Below, one piece after another: positions 37,270-41,294 of a stretch of 41,294 bases of DNA. Position 1 is the first letter of the stretch. Every line of letters begins with the position of its first letter. The notes below the pieces were generated by a model that worked only from the letters and a program-made list of their open reading frames with translations, had not been told where the DNA came from and did no database searches. The DNA is taken from IMG/VR virus record IMGVR_UViG_3300030333_003967, positions 1-41,294 of that record. One strand, written 5' to 3'. This DNA comes from a virus. A program made the position numbers and the translations under genes.

Positions 37270-37824
37270 ATGGCTTATCAACTCGAATCAAAACCTTTAG
37301 GTGTAGACGTTGCTTTTAAAACGTCCGATGGTACGCAATACCCTGCCAACTGGTTACGTCTTGCAACCGCTGATGAAAAGAAGGCAATTGGTATCACCGA
37401 AGTTGCTGATGACGCAACCTATGACCAACGTTTTTATTGGTCAGCAAGTAAAGCAAAAGATTTAGCAGATTCAAACGCAAAAGACGCTGATGGTAATTTA
37501 GTAAAAGATGCTGACGGAAATCAGGTTATTAATAAGGGTTTAAAAACCCGCTGGGTTGAAATGCAAAAAGAAACAGCAGGAAGTCTTTTGGCAAAATATG
37601 ATTGGTATGTCACCCGCAAAGCAGAAAAAGGAACTGCGATCCCTGCCGCAATCGTTACGTATAGAGATGGAATAAGAACAACTTGTAAGACAAGGGAAGA
37701 TGAAATTAATGCTTGCTCAGATGTAGCAGCGTTAAAGAAATTAATAGATGGAACTTATGATAAAGATGGCAAAAGGACAGCAGGAATTACTTTATGGCCG
37801 ACTGATCCGAACGCAATAATATAA
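37270..37824 (+). CDS. fibre-associated protein, tail fibre assembly-like
   Basis: A 184-aa, mainly helical protein: MAYQLESKPLGVDVAFKTSD, a repeat DADGNLVKDADGNQVINK, then helices LAKYDWYVTRKAEKG and RTTCKTREDEINACSDVAAL. The position right after the last fibre and the 'W...R....G...P..v..YR..iR' helical part resemble tail fibre assembly proteins (DUF4376-like). It probably chaperones fibre folding. Confidence 0.68.
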   Translation: MAYQLESKPLGVDVAFKTSDGTQYPANWLRLATADEKKAIGITEVADDATYDQRFYWSASKAKDLADSNAKDADGNLVKDADGNQVINKGLKTRWVEMQKETAGSLLAKYDWYVTRKAEKGTAIPAAIVTYRDGIRTTCKTREDEINACSDVAALKKLIDGTYDKDGKRTAGITLWPTDPNAII

Positions 37825-37883
37825 TATCCCCGACCATATAAAGCGGTAACAAAGCGGCTAATGCTGCAAAGGTAATTACAATT

Positions 37884-38150
37884 ATGGGTGTAAGGGCTTT
37901 TAAAAAAGCTTCTCTCCAAATACCTTCCATGCAAAAAATTATTAATGTTATTAGTGTAATCTCCTTTTTGCTTGTTGTTGCGATCTCAGGCGGCGGGGTG
38001 TTTGGTTACCTTTGGATCACAAACGAAGAGAATCAAGAAAAGCTCAAGAAAGACTTAGTTGAAAAATTAACTGGATCGCTCCCTATCCCGAAAGCTTTAA
38101 CTGGTCCTGCTATTCCTACGAAAGCTGTCCCTCGTCTCCCCGGACTCTAA
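37884..38150 (+). CDS. single-pass membrane protein of marine cyanophage type
   Basis: An 88-aa protein (MGVRAFKKASLQIPSMQKII) with one membrane segment (about 21-45, VISVISFLLVVAISGGGVFG, YLWI) and a proline-rich tail ending PTKAVPRLPGL. I recall homologous small proteins near the end of the late block in marine cyanophage-like genomes. It could be a holin, spanin-like or envelope protein; nothing in the sequence decides. Stop overlaps the next ATG (TAATG). Confidence 0.72.
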   Translation: MGVRAFKKASLQIPSMQKIINVISVISFLLVVAISGGGVFGYLWITNEENQEKLKKDLVEKLTGSLPIPKALTGPAIPTKAVPRLPGL

Positions 38151-38305
38151 TGTCAAAACCAAAAGGCCCTCAAGAGGGGGACACTTATATCCATCCTGAC
38201 AATCAATTAATGTTTTATTACACCAATGGGAAATGGGTGGATATTACAAAAAAAGATCCTTACGAACCGTTTCCAAAACCAATAGAACGTGAGCGAAATA
38301 CCTGA
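38150..38305 (+). CDS. 51-aa small protein
   Basis: A 51-aa ORF, MSKPKGPQEGDTYIHPDNQL, then MFYYTNGKWVDITKKD and a C-terminus ERERNT. The pattern 'P..P..GD.Y..p.n...y.y.nGkW' resembles short modules at the ends of phage structural proteins, which occur as separate genes in marine phages. Its ATG overlaps the preceding stop and its end overlaps the next gene by 17 nt, supporting real translation. Confidence 0.65.
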   Translation: MSKPKGPQEGDTYIHPDNQLMFYYTNGKWVDITKKDPYEPFPKPIERERNT

Positions 38306-39041
38306 TATTCAAATTAAAGGGATCAGTATCCCAGATATTCAATCGGGTATTTATATTCATCCATCTTTAAATGCTCCAAATATTCCGGTTGCAGTGCCCA
38401 TAGGGTTTCCGATTATTGAGATGCCTTGCGTAGAAGTTAGAAAGGCTAATTATGAGAATGAGGCTCTTATATCAAATGATCCTGAACAAAATGTGGCGTA
38501 CTGCGATGGAGGGGCGCAGATCCCTTCATATACCCCAATCAATTACGTACCTGAAGAGATCGTCCCAATTGAGGAATCAAAACCTCAGAGACACACAGAA
38601 CCAGAAACACCGCCAACAGACGAGCCACCACCAGCCCCCAAGAAAAGCGAGGATTGCCCGCCTCCTGACGCTCCAGAAATCGGAACCAAAATTCCTGACG
38701 GGAAGGGGTCGAAGGAGATAACAGGATATGAATTAATCGGGAATAGATGCGTCACTCAATATTCAGAAGTCTCATTTACTGAACAGATTGTTGATGCTAT
38801 TCCAAGTGTTCCTCAAGTTGTACAGGTTGGAGGTATTGCAATAATCGCAACTAGCGCAGCGGCTTCAACCCCTCTCCTATTACGGGCTGTACGTCCAATC
38901 GTCAAGCAAGTAATGACCAGAGTTCAAAAACTATTAGGAAAGAACCCAACAAGACCAACCTTGTCAGAAATCAGAGCTAACGCCTATCGGAAGAAGAAGG
39001 ATTTACCACCGTTGAAGAAGAGGAAGAATAAGGTAAAATAA
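38289..39041 (+). CDS. proline-rich membrane protein of marine cyanophage type
   Basis: A 250-aa protein from a GTG. It starts MSEIPDIQIKGISIPDIQSG and continues with NIPVAVPIGFPIIEMPCVEV, a start I recall from marine phage genomes. A proline/glutamate-rich linker (TPPTDEPPPAPKKSED) precedes a hydrophobic segment (VVQVGGIAIIATSAAASTPL) and a very basic C-terminus (KKDLPPLKKRKNKVK). A single membrane anchor with a positively charged tail suggests a structural or envelope role; function unknown. Confidence 0.75.
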   Translation: MSEIPDIQIKGISIPDIQSGIYIHPSLNAPNIPVAVPIGFPIIEMPCVEVRKANYENEALISNDPEQNVAYCDGGAQIPSYTPINYVPEEIVPIEESKPQRHTEPETPPTDEPPPAPKKSEDCPPPDAPEIGTKIPDGKGSKEITGYELIGNRCVTQYSEVSFTEQIVDAIPSVPQVVQVGGIAIIATSAAASTPLLLRAVRPIVKQVMTRVQKLLGKNPTRPTLSEIRANAYRKKKDLPPLKKRKNKVK

Positions 39042-39049
39042 ATTCACCA

Positions 39050-39099
39050 CTTTGCGCAAAGCGGTAACAGAGAACGGTGACGGCTGAGCCACTGTTCTC
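39050..39099. terminator. paired hairpins between convergent modules
   Basis: CTTTGCGCAAAG (39050-39061) is a perfect 12-bp palindrome. Just after it, GAGAACGGTG (39070-39079) pairs with CACTGTTCTC (39090-39099), a 10-bp stem with one G-T wobble. They lie between the plus-strand late block and the minus-strand module. No T tract is present, so factor-dependent or bidirectional termination is the guess. Confidence 0.45.
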
Positions 39100-39102
39100 G
39101 AC

Positions 39103-39711
39103 CTATTTAGAAGAAGTAACTGGAATATTGTGTCGGTGCGGTAGGACTTGACCTAACTTAGGTTTTACAACAACGTCTTTACAAAGGTCTGCATAGGGTG
39201 AATCTGGAGCGAACTCTATGCCCTGTAACTTGAGTTCACCACAGTTTTTGAGACGGGCGATATGCCAATTGAGCTGACTATCTTTCAGCATTTGTTCTGT
39301 TCTAGCAATTTGATTATCAGCAGCTTGCTTACATCTTCTTTGAAGTGACTGATCTAGTGGAATGGAGAAGGTCATAGAAAAACCGAGATTTACAGCATGA
39401 GAATCTTTCTGTCCAGTTCTATTCCTTGTGTGGTGAGTTATTTCCCCATCGTCGCCGTACTGGGGCTGCTCATACCAATATTCTCTAGGCAAGGAATACT
39501 GATGGCTATCTGTAACAAATGGGCTGAAAGTTAACATCGGACCCTGACATAAAATATTACCTCCGTACTGATTTTGTATTAAATTTCCTTGCAAGGATTG
39601 TATTGCCATATTGGTCACCGAACCACTGGAATTAGCGACGGGAGCTGCGGTTTGGGAGGTATTTGCTAATACTTTTACAGGGCTAAATAGTAATAAAATT
39701 ATTGCGAAAAT
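39103..39711 (-). CDS. exported protein with signal peptide
   Basis: A 202-aa protein if translation starts at the ATT codon at 39711, giving (M)FAIILLLFSPVKVLANTSQ: a signal peptide with a typical -AxA-like cleavage site near VLA. The frame is open for another 53 codons upstream, but this extension lies deep inside the preceding gene and is arginine-rich, so it is unlikely. The mature part holds four or more cysteines and a GFSMTFSIPLDQSLQRRCKQ region. The stop side ends 62 bp before the opposing gene. Probably periplasmic or outer-membrane. Confidence 0.7.
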   Translation of the reverse strand: MFAIILLLFSPVKVLANTSQTAAPVANSSGSVTNMAIQSLQGNLIQNQYGGNILCQGPMLTFSPFVTDSHQYSLPREYWYEQPQYGDDGEITHHTRNRTGQKDSHAVNLGFSMTFSIPLDQSLQRRCKQAADNQIARTEQMLKDSQLNWHIARLKNCGELKLQGIEFAPDSPYADLCKDVVVKPKLGQVLPHRHNIPVTSSK

Positions 39712-40124
39712 ACGCTGGTTGTTTCTGTGACGCTTTCGACGGTTTGGGTGCGAATTATGTTGGTCACGTTCGATAGACCGGGCCCTGTATAACTCTCTAC
39801 GAATTGAAATGGGTTTCCATTTGTTGTGAGAGTGACTGATGGTTTGTTGTTTAAATTGGCTCCCGTCCATGTGTAATTAGTGCCGTTGATTGTTTGAGTT
39901 GTAGTTGTCGGGGCGGGTGAAATGTTGCCATCAATTGATAAACCTGTACCGTTCAAAGTATAAGTATGGCCTGTATTATAGTCATGTGATGTTATATTTT
40001 CAGTGACGATACTTGTGGTACGTGTAACAGCCGACATAGTGCCGCTAGAAAAATTCGGGACCACGGGGACAGCTAGAACCTTAGCTGGTATTAATAACAT
40101 AAATAGCGGTAAATAACGCTTCAA
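39699..40124 (-). CDS. exported beta-rich protein
   Basis: A 141-aa protein starting with TTG, (M)KRYLPLFMLLIPAKVLAVPV, a clear signal peptide with a cleavage site near VLA/VP. The mature part is Thr/Ser/Asn-rich and beta (SAVTRTTSIVTENITSHDYN, YTLNGTGLSIDGN). I recall similar secreted proteins in marine cyanophage-like genomes. Its end overlaps the next gene's likely start by 13 nt. Possibly a cell-surface or virion-associated decoration; function unknown. Confidence 0.75.
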   Translation of the reverse strand: MKRYLPLFMLLIPAKVLAVPVVPNFSSGTMSAVTRTTSIVTENITSHDYNTGHTYTLNGTGLSIDGNISPAPTTTTQTINGTNYTWTGANLNNKPSVTLTTNGNPFQFVESYTGPGLSNVTNIIRTQTVESVTETTSVFSQ

Positions 40125-40126
40125 AA

Positions 40127-40645
40127 CTAATCAACCAAAGTTTCAATTATGCTCGTTGCAGTACAACTAGAGCCAGCACCCATTGTTCCAGAACAGGTAT
40201 GCACGCCTGAAGTCAAACTCGTTATGGTTCCTCCGTTCACTCCGCCTGAACCTGTAACAGTAGAACCAAGAGAAGGAAGCGAACCAACTACGCCAGAGCT
40301 AACCGTCGTGGCTGATTGAATAGCATCACCTTGAGTCAGTGACTCGACTGCGGAAAATGCGGATCCAGCTGTTGTTACCGCAAAGTCAGTATCTATAAAT
40401 GCGGGTACACCTGCGGTCACTGAACCAACGTTTAGACCTCCAATTGCTCCGCTTGTTGTTGTCCCTGAAATAGTTGTGCTTGGCGTGACATTAGACCCCG
40501 AAACCGAATAGGTACTACCTATGCGTGTAACCGAGGAGTAAGCCGGATCTAGGGTGATGGTTGCGCTTGACTTAATAGAGTGCCTCACATCCGCCGAGAC
40601 TGGAGCAGCCAGCAGAAGGAAAACAATTGGGATTAGTTTTCTCAT
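40127..40645 (-). CDS. exported glycine/serine-rich protein
   Basis: A 172-aa protein with a signal peptide (MRKLIPIVFLLLAAPVSADV, cut near SADV) and a Gly/Ser/Thr-rich beta body (SVTRIGSTYSVSGSNVTPST). Two cysteines near the C-terminus (HTCSGTMGAGSSC) may form a disulfide. It overlaps the XhlA-like gene by four bases, so the three exported proteins and two membrane proteins form one operon. Role unknown; surface exclusion or adsorption-related function is conceivable. Confidence 0.75.
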   Translation of the reverse strand: MRKLIPIVFLLLAAPVSADVRHSIKSSATITLDPAYSSVTRIGSTYSVSGSNVTPSTTISGTTTSGAIGGLNVGSVTAGVPAFIDTDFAVTTAGSAFSAVESLTQGDAIQSATTVSSGVVGSLPSLGSTVTGSGGVNGGTITSLTSGVHTCSGTMGAGSSCTATSIIETLVD

Positions 40646-40851
40646 AAGTAAGCCTTGCTAATTTGTGCTAATAATCCTAATAATGCCAGACCTGCGCTGA
40701 CAACCGCAGCGGCTTGAAAAACTCTTTTCTCTAATTGTCTAACCCGATCCTCAAGGTCAGAGATTTTTTCCTCTGCCCTTTTCACCTTCATGTCTAAACA
40801 GACAATCCGAGTTTCTTGGGTTGCGTCTAAAGAGAGTGCATTGTCAGTCAT
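40642..40851 (-). CDS. XhlA-like coiled-coil membrane protein
   Basis: A 69-aa protein with a heptad coiled coil (LDMKVKRAEEKISDLEDRVR, then QLEKRV) and a C-terminal membrane helix (QAAAVVSAGLALLGLLAQI), the layout of the haemolysin XhlA family. XhlA-type proteins occur in phage lysis cassettes with a holin and endolysin. No endolysin gene is recognised nearby, so the lysis role is inferred from topology only. Confidence 0.72.
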   Translation of the reverse strand: MTDNALSLDATQETRIVCLDMKVKRAEEKISDLEDRVRQLEKRVFQAAAVVSAGLALLGLLAQISKAYL

Positions 40852-41294
40852 GAGAGCTTTCCATCAGGTCCGATTTCTCTACCAGTTATAGGGTCAGTCT
40901 TTACAACTTCCGCTCCTCTAATTTCAAGAGGAGTAATAACCCTTATGGTCTGATAGTTCTGCCCGCCATTTGTTGTTGCTAATACCTGCTCAATATCTTT
41001 TTTAGTCATAGGTTTTTCACCATCATTTTTATATGTTCCATCACCTTTCTTGGAAGCTGTAACAATCCCAAATGAACTTAAAACCCCAGTAAAGACACTG
41101 GCAATAAAGGTCGGATCTATCTTCTGTTGTGGTATACCTGGAATAGCAACGTAGTTCAAAGTTAATATTGCGCCTGACCATGCAAGAACGGTAATCCTGA
41201 CCCCTGTTGAAATGATTGCGGCTTGCTGTTCATCATCGGGGAGAATGGCATCTTTTATCTTCCCTAGCGGGCCTTTCTTTTTAGGCTTTACTTC
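40848..41294 (-). CDS. membrane protein, 3' part of the gene split by the contig ends
   Basis: This is the distal 148 codons plus stop of the 153-aa protein whose ATG is at position 114. The frame is open through the whole 98-bp repeat, so no internal start is needed; a TTG at 41159 is not the true start. Two membrane segments (VRITVLAWSGAILTL and FIASVFTGVLSSFGIV) are followed by a hydrophilic tail ending GREIGPDGKLS. It overlaps the XhlA-like gene by four bases (ATGA). A holin-like pairing with that protein is plausible. Confidence 0.85.
   Translation of the reverse strand, partial: EVKPKKKGPLGKIKDAILPDDEQQAAIISTGVRITVLAWSGAILTLNYVAIPGIPQQKIDPTFIASVFTGVLSSFGIVTASKKGDGTYKNDGEKPMTKKDIEQVLATTNGGQNYQTIRVITPLEIRGAEVVKTDPITGREIGPDGKLS
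41197..41294. repeat. terminal direct repeat, right copy (98 bp)
   Basis: Identical to bases 2-99. Together with the gene reading across the join it supports a closed circle of about 41,196 bp. True terminal repeats of a linear genome cannot be excluded from sequence alone. Confidence 0.95.

Noticed and set aside
1-41294. Lysogeny genes (integrase, CI-like repressor, att site)
   Set aside because: No tyrosine or serine recombinase motif was found in any frame; the excisionase-like HTH protein alone is not enough.
1-41294. CRISPR array, tRNA genes, insertion sequences
   Set aside because: No regularly spaced long repeats, cloverleaf-like sequence or transposase was seen.

Overview
The window is a complete, circularly closed genome of a tailed bacteriophage with a long non-contractile (siphovirus-type) tail. 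The last 98 bases (41197-41294) repeat bases 2-99, and one gene reads in frame across that junction, so the unique circle is about 41,196 bp. The tail-tip genes follow the lambda order M-L-K-I-J, the portal is of the DUF4055 type, and the fibre and small-protein set resembles phages recovered from marine surface-water metagenomes, many of them assigned to picocyanobacteria. That host assignment is inference from recollected similarity. No integrase, CI-like repressor, tRNA, CRISPR array or insertion sequence was seen, so a lytic life style is likely but not proven.

Layout. (1) 161-1071, plus strand: five small overlapping genes. (2) 4338 down to 1054, minus strand: an early operon with a PD-(D/E)XK exonuclease, an ERF-type annealing protein, a small HTH protein and unknowns, driven by a near-consensus promoter at 4365-4392. 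(3) 4427-5958: a small gene, a C5 cytosine methyltransferase with a 222-codon ORF embedded in another frame, and two small genes around a regulatory region; two clear intrinsic terminators. (4) 7511 down to 6041, minus: a DEAH helicase and a VRR-NUC nuclease. (5) 7566-9793, plus: an RHH-like protein and a prim-pol/VirE replication protein, followed by a GTTCCC-repeat and AT-rich region that is a candidate origin. (6) 9978-31604, plus: ParB-like/methylase fusion, terminases, portal, head morphogenesis protein fused to a likely ADP-ribosyltransferase, scaffold, capsid, connectors, two paralogous tail tube proteins, a frameshifted tail chaperone, tape measure and the M-L-K-I-J tip, whose J protein carries an intein-like Hint domain. 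(7) 31644-37824: tail fibres and accessory proteins; then three cyanophage-like small genes to 39041. (8) 39103 through the junction to 114, minus: three exported proteins and two membrane proteins, possibly for lysis or envelope contact.

How it works together. The minus-strand operons and the prim-pol/VirE gene supply replication and recombination: exonuclease plus annealing protein, helicase plus nuclease, primase-helicase. Two DNA methyltransferases probably protect the genome from host restriction. The large plus-strand block builds and packages the particle. Two short oriented motifs tie the regions together: AGGGGTGTAT in promoter spacers, and CCAACCCC just before minus-strand start codons.
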